This document shows, piece after piece, positions 9,571 to 21,950 of a DNA stretch of 64,000 nucleotides (the stretch's first letter is position 1; the number at the start of each line of letters is the position of its first letter). The notes below the pieces were generated by a model, which saw only the letters and a list, made by a program, of their open reading frames with translations, searched no databases and was not told the origin of the DNA. The position numbers were made by a program, and so were the translations under genes. Source of the DNA: Gnetum montanum (lineage: Eukaryota; Streptophyta; Gnetopsida; Gnetales; Gnetaceae); contig MNCI01009596.1 of assembly GCA_015680685.1 (NCBI GenBank), forward strand, positions 381,578 through 445,577, in the 5' to 3' direction.

Positions 9571-12091
9571 ATGGTAAACAACACACCAACCAAGACTAAA
9601 ATGTCTTCTTCTCCATACAAAAGCACTTCACTGCCTAGGACCAACACTAGAGACAGTCGGCGGCACAATGCACATAACCAAAATCAGGCAGTTCCTCAAC
9701 AATTGAGTGTGGTATATGTTCATCACGATGAATATATACCCGACTTTACCTTTATCTTCCATCAAGATGAACAACTACGTTGGAGAGACTTGGAGGGTAA
9801 CATAGTGTTGCCTCTAGATAGAGCCACCTCCAACATGCTCCTTCGTGCCTTTGCATGAATAGGCATGTTACAATTATACGCTGAGTATGTTGCATGCGAT
9901 TACAATGCAAGGGACTACCATCCCACAGAAGTGCAATGTCAACAGGACTCACGGCAGGAGAGTTACCACACATCGTTGAAGGGCAAAGGACCCCATAATG
10001 CTTCACTCGTCATAAGAGAAATTAAGGGTGGTGAACCTATTTCAATAGGTTCTCCACAAAATGATGTTCCCCCTCCTAACGATAGTGAGGATGTGGTGTA
10101 TTAGAAACTTCACTCCACGATACACAACCTTGGTTCTGATCCCCACGAACACCAAGTGTTCAATGAGGGAACACAAACACAAGATAAAGGCGAGCATTCT
10201 GATCTTCATCACAATCGGGGTTGAAATCACTGAAGGGAAGGTAGGAAAGATCATCATGGCGATGGTTCTCCTTCCTCTCCCCCTTCATCATCACATTCAC
10301 CCTGTCCTTCAACATTAGGACACAGTCATAAGGAACCTCATCATGAGGATAAGGGTAAGAAAAATGTGAAACCTCGACGAGGGAGTCGAGAGTGAGGACA
10401 AGGGCATTCTTGGGAATTAAGACATGGAAGAAGGGAAAGTAGGGAACCACGTAGGAATCATAGATGCCATGAGAGAAATGACCATGATGAACCCCTACTC
10501 ATAACCTGAAGCATGTTAGACATTACGGAGGCTATTAGAATACCTACANAAAGCATGTTAGACATTACGGAGGCTATTAGAATACCTACAAGGCACCAAA
10601 AAGATGGTTGGATCAAGACTATAGACATGAATAATATCCCACAATTTGAGGGGGGATACAATGCTAATCCACAGAACCACTTACAGGAATTTCACGATGC
10701 TTGTGCCTTGCAGAAAATTGAAAATGAGTGGTAAAAGTTAAAGTTTCCAAGGACACTCACAAAAAAAGCAAAAAGCTGGTACTAGTCCTTAGAGCTGGAA
10801 TCCATTTGAAGGTGGAGTACGATGCTAGAACTGTTTAACGATAAATATCAGACGTACTCCCGAGTGTGCAACTTGCAAAAGCAGATCCAAGGATGGAAGC
10901 AAGGTAATCATGAACCCTTGGATGCTGCCAGGGGCCAATATTATGCATTACTACATCGTTGCCCGGGCCATGGTTACACACAATGAGATCAACTATGCCA
11001 TCTCGTAGATGGGCTAAGACATGAAACCAGGAGAACCCTTGGGACATATGCCCAAGGGAGATTATCTGAGCTTAGGTCCCATGAGGTTCATATATTATTG
11101 GAGCAAGTAGCTAAGGAAGAAGGAGAGCTACATAAGAGAGAAAGTGCAGAAGAGTATAACCGTGATCCTTCCCTCCGAAAGAGGGAAGTGAGATTCTGTG
11201 AAGAGGAGGATGAGTCTCCACTCGAAGAGTTGGTGAGTAGGAAAACTTTGTCGCTTCAGAAATTAACAACAAAAGTGTCGGCTAAGGTATATTAGATGTG
11301 GGACTTCTTAAATAGTAGATTTGAAACCGTTATAAAAATCGTAGAGGAGTCTAAGGAGTGAAGTAGTGACCGTGATAAAAAGAAAATGAGGGATTTGGAC
11401 CATGCACGTAACAGAGGTAAGGGTAAAATTGCTATCACTGAAGAGGTTGTGGATTTTGATATGGACAATGATGGTGGATTTGAGATATGCCAGTATGACC
11501 ATCCTAAGGGATGTTGCCCAATAATCTCACATCTGCAAGAGTTTGGGGTGTATGCACTTAACCCACAACTTAACAAATGGCAAGCACCCTGTTGGTTACC
11601 TTATCCCCAAGGTAACCCAGGGCAGTTCTACCACTCGCTAACGTATTATCCAAGTGGGACTCTGCCACAACCTATCGAGCAACACCAGCAGTGGCAATAC
11701 CCACAGTCATGGGGGATGCCACTGCCAAGGCAACAATACCCTTACCAGCAATCAGATCCATATGGCTACTACGTGCAGTAGCCAATCTCTCCAAGTGACT
11801 CTGTTGGTCTCGCAACCCCACAACGTCACTACCAAGCTTAGTAGTATTATAGGACTCCTTCTCCTGGGAGAGACACCACATGCATACCATCCTCCAAATG
11901 CAACCGTAACTCTTACACTGATAGCTCCACTACCAACCGCTCCAACAATGCAAGGGGTATTCCCCACTCAACTGCAACAACCCAATGTCACAAGGGCTTT
12001 GAATCCTCAAACTGCAGTTGGTTCTGACAATCTTATGCTGAAAAGATCTTTCTTCAGAACCAACAATCCAACTAAGCCCTCACCATCATAA
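9571..12091 (+). pseudogene. A1 gag (structural polyprotein), broken
   Basis: Frame 1 opens with ATG at 9571 (MVNNTPTKTK) and can be followed through stops to about 11840. Segments in order are an N-terminal block with DFTFIFHQDEQLRWRDLEGN (about 9736-9800); a charged, His- and Ser-rich spacer; the core retrotransposon-gag domain with MNNIPQFEGGYNANPQNHL (10627 on) and LHRCPGHGY (about 10950); a Glu/Lys-rich helix (EEGELHKRESAEEYNRDPSL); a variant zinc knuckle (EICQYDHPKGCCPI, about 11479) whose first Cys is Phe here; and a Gln/Pro/Tyr-rich tail. Stops mostly replace Gln, Trp or Arg codons. A 40-bp duplication around the N at 10549 is an assembly artefact. Gag and protease are now in different frames, while in F they share one frame, so an indel lies between them. 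Confidence 0.85.
10509..10590. other. Duplication around a single N (10549)
   Basis: The 40 bases before the N (10509-10548) are repeated exactly at 10551-10590. Two contig ends overlapped but were not merged. Confidence 0.92.
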
Positions 12092-12946
12092 GTGGTTGAA
12101 CATCTAAACACCTTCATACCAAATAAAGTTTTGGGATCTCCTTCAAACCAAAAACAAAGCTCATCGCACACGGTTATGTTAACACATACTGTCATTGATT
12201 GGATCAAGGTGGGCCACCTTCCTAGGAAATTCTCTGATCCTGGAAGTCCTCTAATCTACCTCCAAGTCATTGGGAATGAACCATGTAAAGCTCTTTTGGA
12301 CTCAGGTTCCAGAGTTAACTTAGTATCACAGAAGATGTACAAAGCTTGGAACCTACCTCCACTAAGGAAGAGTAATATTTGACTAGAGTTGGCTGACTAG
12401 TCCATCACTATTCCTTTGGAACTGGTGGAAGACATCATTACCACTATGAGTGGTTGGTCATATGTAGCTAATTTCCTAGTGATACAAGTAAACAATGGTA
12501 AGGGGGACTTTCCAATAATAATGCGAAGAGCATGGCTGAGCACTATAGATGCACACCTAGGGATCCACAATCTTTCCCTGGAAATATCCAAGAAGAACCC
12601 TTTTGGAAAGATCAAGAAGAAGAAAATTCCATGCATCGCATACAATGACACAAGGTGCCAGTTCGTGCAAAAATCATGGGTTATGCAAAGTTTAGCATTG
12701 CCTGCATGCGATCGGTGTGCACAAGAAATTAATATACAAAGGTGCCTCTATGCAATAGCCACACGACAAGAGGACACCCTATGGCTGATGGCTGATCAAG
12801 AGAGTAATTCGATAGCATGCATAGAATTAATTGAGGGAATAACTAATGCTTACATTGGAAGCACAGACACACTTGAGCAAGGTCATTACCAACTTCCAAA
12901 CCTTAGCCTCAAAAAAAATCAACTAGGGGAAGTTGGAAATTCCTGA
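12092..12946 (+). pseudogene. A1 aspartic protease region
   Basis: Frame 2 runs from the linker (HTVIDWIKVGHLPRKF) into KALLDSGSRVNLVSQKMY, which holds the retropepsin active-site triad Asp-Ser-Gly at 12299-12307. The second conserved block is IIMRRAWLSTIDAHLGI (about 12517), equivalent to the ILGRPWL box. A stop lies between the two halves (12380-12382). Downstream Cys-rich residues (PCIAYND, CDRCAQE) lead to a 100-residue acidic linker ahead of RT. The protease would cut the Gag-Pol polyprotein. Confidence 0.8.
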
Positions 12947-13800
12947 GAGATTTAAACAAGAGCCTCTTGATTTGAAACCATTGCCCACCGGTCTAGAGTA
13001 TATAACCCTTGAAAATGGAAAATCGGTAATCATTAATGCAAAACTTGTTCCCAAACAAAAATAGAGACTGCTGAAAGTGATAAACAAGTGGTTAAAAGCC
13101 TTTGCCTGGTCATACCCCAAGTTAACTGGAATAGACCCTAGGATATGCCAGCATAGGATTTACACGGACCCCTCCATGAAACCTTGAAAATAACCACAGA
13201 GGTGATTGAACCCAAAATTGAAACAAATAGTAAAAGAAGAGATAGAATAGCTTCTTAAGGTTGGGTTCATATACCCCATTGCTAATAGTGAATGGGTTAG
13301 CCCTCTGGTGATTGTACCTAAGAAGGGAGGCAAATGGAGGGTATGTATAGATTTTAGGCTGCTAAATATGACAACATTCAAGGATCATTTCTCGTTGCCA
13401 TTCGTTGACCAAGTCTTGGACACTATAGTAGGGCATCACTATTATAGTTTTTTGGATGGGTATAGTGGATATAACCAAATACAGATAGCACCAAAAGATC
13501 AAGCCAAAACAACGTTCACCAGTCCTTGGGGAACGTTTGCATATAAACAAATGCCATTTGGCTTATGCAATGCCCCTGCCACGTTTCAACGTTTAGTTCT
13601 AAGCATATTCCAATAGGAGATAAGAAATAGAGTAGAAGTCTTCATGGATAACTTCTCCACTTATGGGACAAGCTTTGATCAAGCCCTGGAGTGACTAGAG
13701 AAAGTGCTAAAATGATGTGTAGAAACCAACTTAAGGCTCAACTGGAAAAAAAGCCATTTGATGGTCCAAGAGGGCATAGTACTTGGGCATAAAATTTCAC
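12947..13800 (+). pseudogene. A1 reverse transcriptase, catalytic Asp lost
   Basis: Frame 3 shows the gypsy RT blocks in order: GFIYPIANSEWVSPLVIVPK (about 13262), GGKWRVCIDFRLLN (13327), the palm block FLDGYSGYNQIQIA (13450), FTSPWGTFAYKQMPFGLCNA (13515) and the active site. There the usual F/Y-x-D-D box reads FMDN (13641-13652), so the second catalytic Asp is Asn and the enzyme would be dead. Stops occur at about 13063 and 13616 and within the upstream linker. Confidence 0.88.
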
Positions 13801-14540
13801 ATTTAGGAATAGAGGTAGACCTAGAGAAAGTTAGGGTTATTCAAGGAATCACCAGATAACCTGAAATTGTGAAAGACATTTGGTCATTCCTTGGACACAC
13901 TGGCTACTATCGGAGATTCATTGAGAACTTCTCCAAGATTGCTGAACTGTTGGTAGAACTAACGAAGAAGGATGCACCATTCGAATGGACCAGGGAATGT
14001 GAATGAGCATTCCAAACTTCGAAACAAAGGCTTGTAGAACCTCCCATTCTACAAGCCCCTAACTGGTCCAGACCATTCTATATAATGACTAACGCATCCA
14101 ATTATTCCTTAGGAGCCGTACTGACATAGTTAGATGAACAAAAACATCCTTATTACATCCACTATGCAAGTAAGAGTATTGTCAGTGCACAACTTAACTA
14201 TACAACTACAGAAAAAGAATTAATGGCTGTAGTGTTTGCACTAGACAAGTTTAGGCATTATGTGTTAGGCTACAAAGTGTACATTGATACAGATCATAGT
14301 GCAATTAGGTTCCTCATGAATAAGCTAATGGTTAGCCCTCGTATCATACGTTGGCTGGTAATCCTACAGGAGTTTGATCTAACGATGATATATCGAAAGA
14401 GAACCAAGAACATAGTTGCAGATCATTTATCTTGGTTGCATTGGGATAGCAANCACCAAGAACATAGTTGCAGATCATTTATCTTGGTTGCATTGGGATA
14501 GTAAAGAGGATGAATACACCATATCTGATCATTTTCCCAA
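13801..14540 (+). pseudogene. A1 RT connection and RNase H domain
   Basis: The connection holds VIQGITR and FLGHTGYYRRFIENFSKIAE (about 13888). RNase H follows with FYIMTNASNYSLGAVL (about 14078), where the first catalytic Asp (usually TDAS) is Asn. Then come HYASKSI, TTEKELMAVVFALDKFRHYV (14205) and DTDHSAIRFL (14286), and it ends VADHLSWLH. A segment of about 50 bp is duplicated around the N at 14453, an assembly artefact that shifts the frame. Confidence 0.87.
14402..14504. other. Duplication around a single N (14453)
   Basis: ACCAAGAACATAGTTGCAGA through GGGATAG occurs on both sides of the N. It doubles the end of the A1 RNase H region and shifts the frame. Confidence 0.9.
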
Positions 14541-15870
14541 CAAGGCCCTCTTTGCAGGTGTGGTGAATAACCAACCCATGGGAATGAATTGGTACAGTAG
14601 CATTCTCACCTATCTCCTTTCCCAACAAACACCACAGGGGTTGGAATTTAGGAAGAAACAACAGTTTCTTCACAGAACCAAGTACTTCATGGAGATCAAA
14701 GGACAACTTCACAAAGTCTATCTTGATGGTTTGGTTCGATGGTGTGTGCCCGATGTGGACCAACTAAGAGTTCTCCAGGACTCTCATGAGGGCCCTTGTG
14801 GGGGTCACTATGCAGGGAGAAGAATGGCTATTAAGATCTTGCTTGCAAGATATTACTGGCCAACACTATTTGGGACGCCCATCATTTTGTCTAATCCTGT
14901 AAGTGTTGTCAACGTGATGGAGGAATGACTGCTAGAATGGAGGATCCACAATAATGGATTCAACCTTTGGAACCCTTTGACATTTGGGGAATAGACTTTA
15001 TGGGATCCATTATACCAATGTCCAATGGAAAAGCTTATATCATTGTTGCTATTGACTATCGAACAAAATGGGTTGAAGCAGCAGTTGTAATAGATTGCAC
15101 ATCATCTACAGCTGCACAATTTGTACAACAATAAGTCGTAAATAGGTTTGGTGTGTCGCGTGCACTTATCTCAGATAATGGAACGCATTTCATGACTACA
15201 ACCTTTCAAAAATTGATGCAACGCTTAGGGGTTGAACATAAATTAACTACACCTTATCACCCCCAAGCTAATGGCCAAGCCGAGCTCACTAATCGAGAGA
15301 TTACTAGAATATTAACAAGGACAATTAGCAAATATAGGCAAGATTGGAGCACTAAACTGAACGATGCTCTCTAGGCATACCGCTCCACTTGGAAACTCCC
15401 TACAGGCTACTCTCCCTATGAGTTAGTGTATGGAAAACTCTCAAAGCTTCCAATTCAAACTGAGCTTCGTACACTGTCCATGGCATGTGACCTCCACCTT
15501 GACCTTGATCTAGCACAAAAACAAAGATTGGCAACTCTAAATGTGCTAGATGAAAACTGATTGGTTGCCCTATCATCAAATGAGTTGCATAAGGCACATA
15601 ACAAATAATGTCATGACTTAAAAATTTGAAAAGTTAAGTATCAACCAGGAGATAAGGTCTTTTACTGGAACCCAACACATGTGCCCCAATGCACAAAATT
15701 TCAAACATTGTGGGAAGGACCTTACATCATTCACACAACCTTTCCCTCAGGAGCCATGACCATATACAAACCTGAAAGCCCTGATAAGATATTATTGGTC
15801 AATGTGCAACAAACCAAACCCTTCCATGAACTTAGAACAACTAGGGCACATAATACCTTTGAGAGAGGGT
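14541..15870 (+). pseudogene. A1 integrase
   Basis: The HHCC zinc-binding region starts HEGPCGGHYAGRRMAIKIL (about 14785) with YYWPTLF and a CxxC remnant. The catalytic core has WGIDFMGS (first Asp, about 14989), ISDNGTHF (second Asp, about 15168) and NGQAELTNREI (Glu, about 15272), so the D,D-35-E residues are all present. The C-terminal part has GDKVFYWNPTHV and LWEGPYIIHTTF (GPY/F-type SH3-like module, about 15708). No chromodomain follows. Stops occur at about 14953, 15131 and 15372, and an indel lies near 14870. Confidence 0.87.
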
Positions 15871-17797
15871 GACCTCACTCCTTATTTTGGATCTCTCCCT
15901 TGCAATTCAGTCATGGGGGAGATGGCCACCTATGCTAATCATTTGAGGCCCTCAATTCTTTTTAAATTTTTGTTTTACACATTTTTGTTTTACAAATTTC
16001 TTTAACTTTTCTTGTTTTTTTTTACAACATCGTTTATACTTTTTCATTTCTTTGTGTGTTTGATTATTTTTTTTGATTCGTCACCTAATAAGTGCTCCCG
16101 ATGGTGGTATGAACTGTATTCCATTGATTGCTAATGTTTGGTTTTTACCTTTAAGTTATGATGTTGATACTAAGGTATGGTTCTTTTGATATAGTAGGCA
16201 ATGAATCCACTTCATCCATAAATCCATAAAATTATATGGTCTCTCTTGGCTTGGAACTATCCCTTTCTCAATAATAAGAACTATCAAAGAACCGGTGACT
16301 GGGCATTTCTCAAACTAAGGAAGGACTCAAGAATTGAAAAGGGTGTGACTTCAAGGGGATTTGATGCACTTGTGCTGGCCATTCTCTTGGGTGCTTGGAT
16401 GTTTTCTTCTTGAGTTTTATTACCATTTCAATGTTGTCGCATTATTGGAAAGCTAAGAAAATAGAAATAATAAGTCTTTGCATGGTGTGGTTCTCACGCG
16501 AAAAAAAAAGATAGTGAGAATTCAAAGCATACCCCTTAGACGAAATAATCATTTGGGCTACAAGCACTAGTTATGGAACTAAAATAAACATGTTCCCTCT
16601 AACTAAGGACCTTCTCACTTCCCACTTTCTCCTCTTTTGTTTCGTCGAAATGGTGGTGGATCTTGTGTGAAGGCATTCTTGTTACTTTAAGTGGATGGAT
16701 GGGCCAAATGTATTAATGCAAGGTCATTGAATGTGGTTTGTTTGAGGCCAAATTTGGAATGGGATCTACTAAGTCACATTAACCATTAATGCACAAGGGG
16801 CTATACACCACCTTGTTCTTAAGATTCCATTCCATTTTCTTCTTTCCATCCTTCTTTTTCCATTTATCACCTCATTGCCGGTTGTATCAGTAGTCCATAT
16901 TTTGGTGTATGCATTATTTTCTTTTTGGTAAACTCTTGTGGTTAAGACTTTAACTCTTACTTTCAAATGACATTTCTAGAGTCTAAAAACTCTTTGAATG
17001 TGGGATTGTCAGGGCATTAAGGGCATGAGCCTGCTTTGGGGAGGACCCATTGGCATTCTTATTTGGTGCATCCATTAATTTCTTTCCTTTAAACATTTCT
17101 GCAACCACCAATTATTTTGTTCATTGCCATCTTTGACATCCATTTTATTGATGTGCCCGTTGTTTATTTTTCTCCATATTTCTTATTCCTTATCTTTTTC
17201 CATTCTATGTCTATCGAAGGTTTGCTTGAGTCATGGGGTTCCTGGTCCAATTTTTTTTCAATTTTCTCCTAACCCTTACACCTCGAGTAGTCACCAATAT
17301 TATATCTCCAGATCTGTATCAGCCATATCACAACTCAGCCAATGGACCTTACACTGAAGCAAGGTATCAATTGCATTGTGATTCATTTACCCTTGCTAAT
17401 ATAAGACTGTGTTGTGTGTTTAGATGGAAATCATACATCAAAGGATTGGACCTGGAGAAAACACTTGGAATGGACTGGTGTTGAAATGGTTATGCAAGGA
17501 ATGAGATTGATGGTATGCATATGGATGAATAATGAAAGGCGTAATCTTGGCATTGGTAGCAGCGAACTTCTTCTTTTCTCTCTCTCTTCTATCCCAGCTA
17601 ACAAATAAGGCTGGATGTCAAATGCGTATAGTGTTCACTATTGTTGTTGTGAACACTAAATTTTGTCATGTTTTGTAATGATGATCCGTTCACATGTCAC
17701 CCCATTCACCATTAGTATCATTTAAGTCAATAATCCCATACCTTCCCAATATTTTGTAAGGAACTCAAGGATGATTTTTCATTCAGTCATGGGGGTA
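15871..17797 (+). other. A1 3' non-coding region with splice-like signals
   Basis: About 1.9 kb between integrase and the 3' LTR without a conserved long frame. Landmarks shared with E and D are CAGTCATGGGGGAGATGGCC (about 15908), GGGCATTAAGGGCATGAGCC with GGGGAGGACCCA (about 17014-17050), a GTGTTGTGTGTTTAGATGG acceptor-like site (about 17408), a long pyrimidine tract ending CCCAG (about 17565-17596), and the G-rich end TCATGGGGGTA that abuts the LTR as polypurine primer. Their conservation suggests a spliced or structural 3' region, not coding. Confidence 0.6.
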
Positions 17798-18596
17798 TGA
17801 TGGGACACGATATCGCATGGGCCGCGATATCGCATCGGCCCCTGCGATATCGCGTAAGCGATATTGTAGCCTGTTGCCTTGCCTATAAATAAGAGGTGGC
17901 TTTCCCTTATAAGATCATCTAGATCTAGACCCTTAGCTAAACTCTGGTAGTTTTACCATTCTAGAGAGAATAATTTCCATGTGCCCACAGTAGGAGTCTC
18001 AAAGTGAACGGATCTTTATTCAAGAAATTTGTACCTGAGCACACATTTGTGTACGGAAATAAAGACGAACTTTCTGATAAACCTTGCAGTGCATGGACTA
18101 AGCTGATTAGGATTTAATTAATGTTAAATGCATAAATGATTTCTTAGATAATTAATCTCTCTCAACCCTCAACTCCTAGTTAAGTGCATTCAGTACGACT
18201 ACTCCGAGCATGTGTGCTACGCTTGGTAACCCAGTAACGAATAGCGTTTGGTAATCCCAATAACATTACACTATGTTAGGGTGTGTATGGCAAGTGGGAA
18301 GGGATACTGATGCTAGGACGATTAAAGCTTAGTTAGCGAAAGTTAGTTACTTAGTCTCTTCACCCTTTCCTCTCTTAGCATAGGTGATAAAAAGATAAAA
18401 GTTATAAAAATCATATACCTCAGACTGACTTAGCCATACAACTGTGACAATACAAGTAAGTCTGGGAAGACAATGATTGATTAACCTTAAGTGTTCCATA
18501 AGGCACGTAAGCACTTATTCCTTGGAATTCAACCGGATTGTGTGTGAGATGCTCGTATTCATATGGTTGAGTGTAGGGGTACCTTGCCACTCATTA
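17798..18596 (+). repeat. A1 3' LTR
   Basis: 799 bp, TGATGGGACACG to ACTCATTA (last C changed to T). U3 has GATATC cores at about 17809, 17827, 17845 and 17860, then CTATAAATAAGAGG (about 17883). Tandem GCTTGGTAACCCAGTAACG words occupy 18218-18265. It serves as the template for what is missing from the 5' LTR. Confidence 0.9.
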
Positions 18597-18684
18597 AACA
18601 TCGTTGGACAAACCCTAAGATCAAAATCATTCTCACAATAAATATAATCACATAAGCACACTGATATCTTATTTGTATTGCAAA

Positions 18685-21110
18685 ATGTCTTCTTTTCACA
18701 TGCATGATGATACTAAACTACCTATCCCTCAATAATGTAAGGTGGTGTATACTCATCTAGATGAGTATGTGCCTAACTTCACCTTCATCCTGCATCAAGA
18801 TGAACAATTGTGATGACAAGATATGGAAGGTAACATTGTAATGCCTCTTGATCAATTTGTGCTCGAGATGCTACTTCAAACTCTTAGGAGGTTGGACATC
18901 CAAGATCTTTAAGAGGAGTACATTGTGCATGATTATGACTACTGAGACTACTATCCCATTGAAATACAACGCATGAGAGATCGACACCAAGAGAAGCAAC
19001 CTAAGTTTATGAAGGGAAAATGGTTCACCAATCCTTAGTTCCTACTTAATCAAAATGATAATAAGAACCCTCCCTCTAGTGGTTTTCAACATGAAGATTC
19101 TCCATCCCTTATTATTGGTGATGGGGGTGCAGCCTTAAATTTGCAATCCACTATCAACAATCTAGGTTTAAGTAAAAATGACAATCAAGGTAGGGACTTG
19201 GACAATTGTCAAGATGAAAAGAAACTTGACGAACATGGCTATGAAAACCAAAGAGAAGTTGGTAGATACCATGATGGTGGTAGTCCTCCTGCCTCTTCAT
19301 CCTCTTCATCTGCATCTTTTTCTTCACTTCAGTTTTTGACAAATTCCAAAGAAAGAACAACCATGATGAAGGGAAATAATGTTATAATAATGATGATCGC
19401 CAGGCCCACCATGAATGAAGGGGTAGCAAAGGACATCATTGACGTCATTGAAATAATGATGATGATAAGACTTTTCTAGCAACTCGAAGCATGCTACATA
19501 TTGCAAACATTGCAAAAATTCTAATCAAGCATGTCAAAGATAGTCAGATCAGACAACTTGATATGAACAATATTTCCAGATTTGAGGGAAAATATAACTC
19601 TAATCCATAAACACATTTTCAAGCTTTTCACGATGCTTGTGCCTTACAAAATATTGAAAATGATTAGTAGAAATTAAAGCTATTTCTAGGACACTCATTA
19701 AGGAAGAAGAAGGCTGGTATTGGTCCTTGGAGCCAAAATCCATCTGTAGGTGGAGTATAATAGTAGAGTTATTTAATGATAAGTATCATACATACTCCAA
19801 AGTGCCTAATCTGAGAAGGCAGATCCAAGGATGGAATAAAGGAAACCATGAATCCTTAGATGTTTCCATGGGAAGATATTATTCTCTCGTACACTGATGC
19901 CCTAGCCATGATTATTCTCAGTAGGAATAGGTTCATCGTATCATAGATGAACTTAGATAAGAAATGATAAGAACTATTGTGGTCTATGCCTAAGGGAGAT
20001 TATTAGAACTTAAAGCCCATCAAATTCAAAGGCTAATTGAGTAGGTAGCAAAAGAAGAAGGATAATTAAGGAAATAAGAAGTGCTGAAGAATATAATAGG
20101 AATCCATCCTTCCATCAAAAAGAGGGAGGTATGATTTTGTGATAGTGAGGAAGAATCACCATTTGATGAGGTGGTGAATAAAAAGACTTTACTNATTTTT
20201 CATCCAATGAATCCCACATTTTATCTACATTGGCCAATATGTTAGACATATATTTTTGAATTAGTAAAGTCTTTTNGATCATGACCACAAGAGGTAAAAA
20301 GAAGCTAAATGTGCCTACCAAAGGGGTAAGGGAAAAATTGTTGCAATAGATGAAGTTGTATAAATTGAATTAGATGATGATGGTGCGTGTGACATTTGCC
20401 AATATAAACATCCTAAGGGATGTTGCCCCATCATGTCACACATACAGGAGTCGAAGGTGTATGCTCTAAATCCATGTCTAGAAAAAAGGAAAACACCCAA
20501 AAGATTGTCTTATCCTCAAGGTAATCCTAGATAGTTCCATCAACAATAATAATACAATCCAAGTGGAACTCCACTACAACTATATGAGCAATATCAATAA
20601 TGGCACCAACCAAAATCATGGGGGATGCCACCACCAAGGTAATAATACCCTTACATGCAACTAGATCTATATGGGTATTATGTTCAGCAATCCCTGTCTC
20701 CAAGTGACTCTTCTAATCACATTTCTTCTTTCCAACATTACGACTACCCTCCAGAATACTATAGAGCTCATTCTCCACATTCTAGAAGGGATACCACATT
20801 TTATTCTTATCCTTCTCTTATGCTTGCACTTGTTCCTCTACCCTTAACATAGTTACTATCTACTCCATCCATGCAAGGTGAACTTTCAGCCCAATCACAA
20901 CAACGCAACGCTACGATGGTCATCAATCTACAATCAGATCATCAACCAAGGGGTTTGAATCTTCATGCTCATAAAAGACCATTCTTTGAAAAAAATAGTC
21001 CTACTAAGCCATCACAGACTCAAGCGGCTAGTCACCTTACTCGTACCTCATCCTCTGCAAACCATTCCATCAGGTCCCCATAAAATCAAATGCTACCCAA
21101 AACTCATACT
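18685..21110 (+). pseudogene. Element B gag, broken
   Basis: Frame 1 opens at ATG 18685 (MSSFHMHDD), with FTFILHQDEQL (about 18778), a long Asn/Ser/Asp-rich spacer (19141-19479 is still open), the core domain LDMNNISRFEGKYNSNP (about 19557), the Glu/Lys helix, the knuckle CDICQYKHPKGCCPIMSH (about 20390) and the Gln/Tyr-rich tail. Stops and frameshifts are denser than in A1, in keeping with B being the older host element. An 81-bp piece in the middle is inverted between two Ns (see 20194-20276). Confidence 0.82.
20194..20276 (-). other. Inverted gag block between two Ns (assembly artefact)
   Basis: The 81 bases between the Ns read, on the minus strand, KTLLIQKYMSNILANVDKMW and DSLDEK. This is exactly the Gag segment expected on the plus strand at this point (compare KLTTEVSAKVDQMWDSLDSR in E and F). 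The ends overlap the flanks in inverted form (AAAAGACTTTACT). A small contig was placed in the wrong orientation. Confidence 0.85.
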
Positions 21111-21950
21111 TTTATGCTCACTCATGTTGTATTTGTTTGGATTAAGAATGGAATCCTTCCTAGGAAATTAGCTAATCCTTGAAGTCCCCTTATCTATTTA
21201 TAAATTGCTAGGAATGAACCATGTAAAGCTCTTCTTGATTAAGGTTTTGGTGTAAGATTTCTCATGAGATGTATACTACCTAGAACTTGCCACCTCTCAA
21301 AATGAGTAATATCAGATTGAAATTAGTAGACCAATCCATTACTATTTCATTAGGACTGGTCAAACACATTATGACCACTTTCTGTGAGTGGTTTTATCCT
21401 ACTAATTTCCTAGTAATCAAGGTTGAGAACTATAACGAGGACTTCCAAATCATTATGGAAAGGGCATGGCTAAGCATTGTTAATACAAAAATGGGCATCG
21501 GAGATCTTTCCTTGGAGATATTGAAGGAAAATGCATTTGTAAAGGTTGAGAAGAGACGAGTTCCATGCATTGCGTACAATGATACATGGTGCAATTGCAT
21601 GCAGAAACTTTGGTTTGTGAAACAAGCATTTATTTCCCCATGTAGGTAGTGTGAACATGAAGCAGATATTCAAAAGTGTCTATACTTAGTAGCCACAAAA
21701 TAAGAGGGTACTTAGTGGTTGGTCACTGATTTTGATAGTAGCACAGTGTACATGGAACCTACTGAGAGCCTGACATGTGCTTATGTCACAGGCATGGATG
21801 AACTAGAGCAAGTTCATCATCAATTATCTAATAATGAAAACATTGATACCAATTGGGGAGAGTTAGAGATCCTTGAAAATTTCAAACAAGGGCTCATAGA
21901 GTTGAAAGCCCTACCCATCAACCTAGAATATGCATTCTTGAAAAATGGCA
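21111..21950 (+). pseudogene. Element B protease region
   Basis: The retropepsin site is KALLD followed by a stop and GFGV: the Ser codon of Asp-Ser-Gly is TAA at 21240-21242 (TCA to TAA). The second block IIMERAWLSIVNTKMGIGDL (about 21450) is kept, as is RVPCIAYNDTWC (about 21558). The acidic linker (21719-21950) leads to RT. Confidence 0.78.

Larger units (their letters stand above)
8983..18596 (+). mobile_element. Element A1: near-complete Ty3/gypsy element nested in B
   Basis: The LTRs (8983-9458, 17798-18596) start TGATGGGAC and end ACTCATCA or ACTCATTA. A perfect 5-bp target duplication aacat lies at 8978-8982 and 18597-18601. Gag, protease, RT, RNase H and integrase follow in Ty3/gypsy order, with a 1.9-kb 3' non-coding region before the 3' LTR. 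It inserted about 70 bp after the 5' LTR of B, in the B leader; B leader sequence resumes at 18602. Many frames are broken and two catalytic aspartates are lost, so it cannot move on its own. The LTR pair is roughly 90 percent alike by eye outside the collapsed part. Confidence 0.92.

Noticed and set aside
11654-12091. 145-codon plus-strand frame overlapping the A1 gag tail
   Set aside because: It is the shifted shadow of the Gln/Tyr-rich Gag tail; its last part only touches the gag-protease linker.
15640-15870. Chromodomain at the integrase C-terminus
   Set aside because: After the GPY module the A1 frame ends in a short variable tail with no aromatic-cage residues, and the same holds for D. 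The elements are not chromoviruses.
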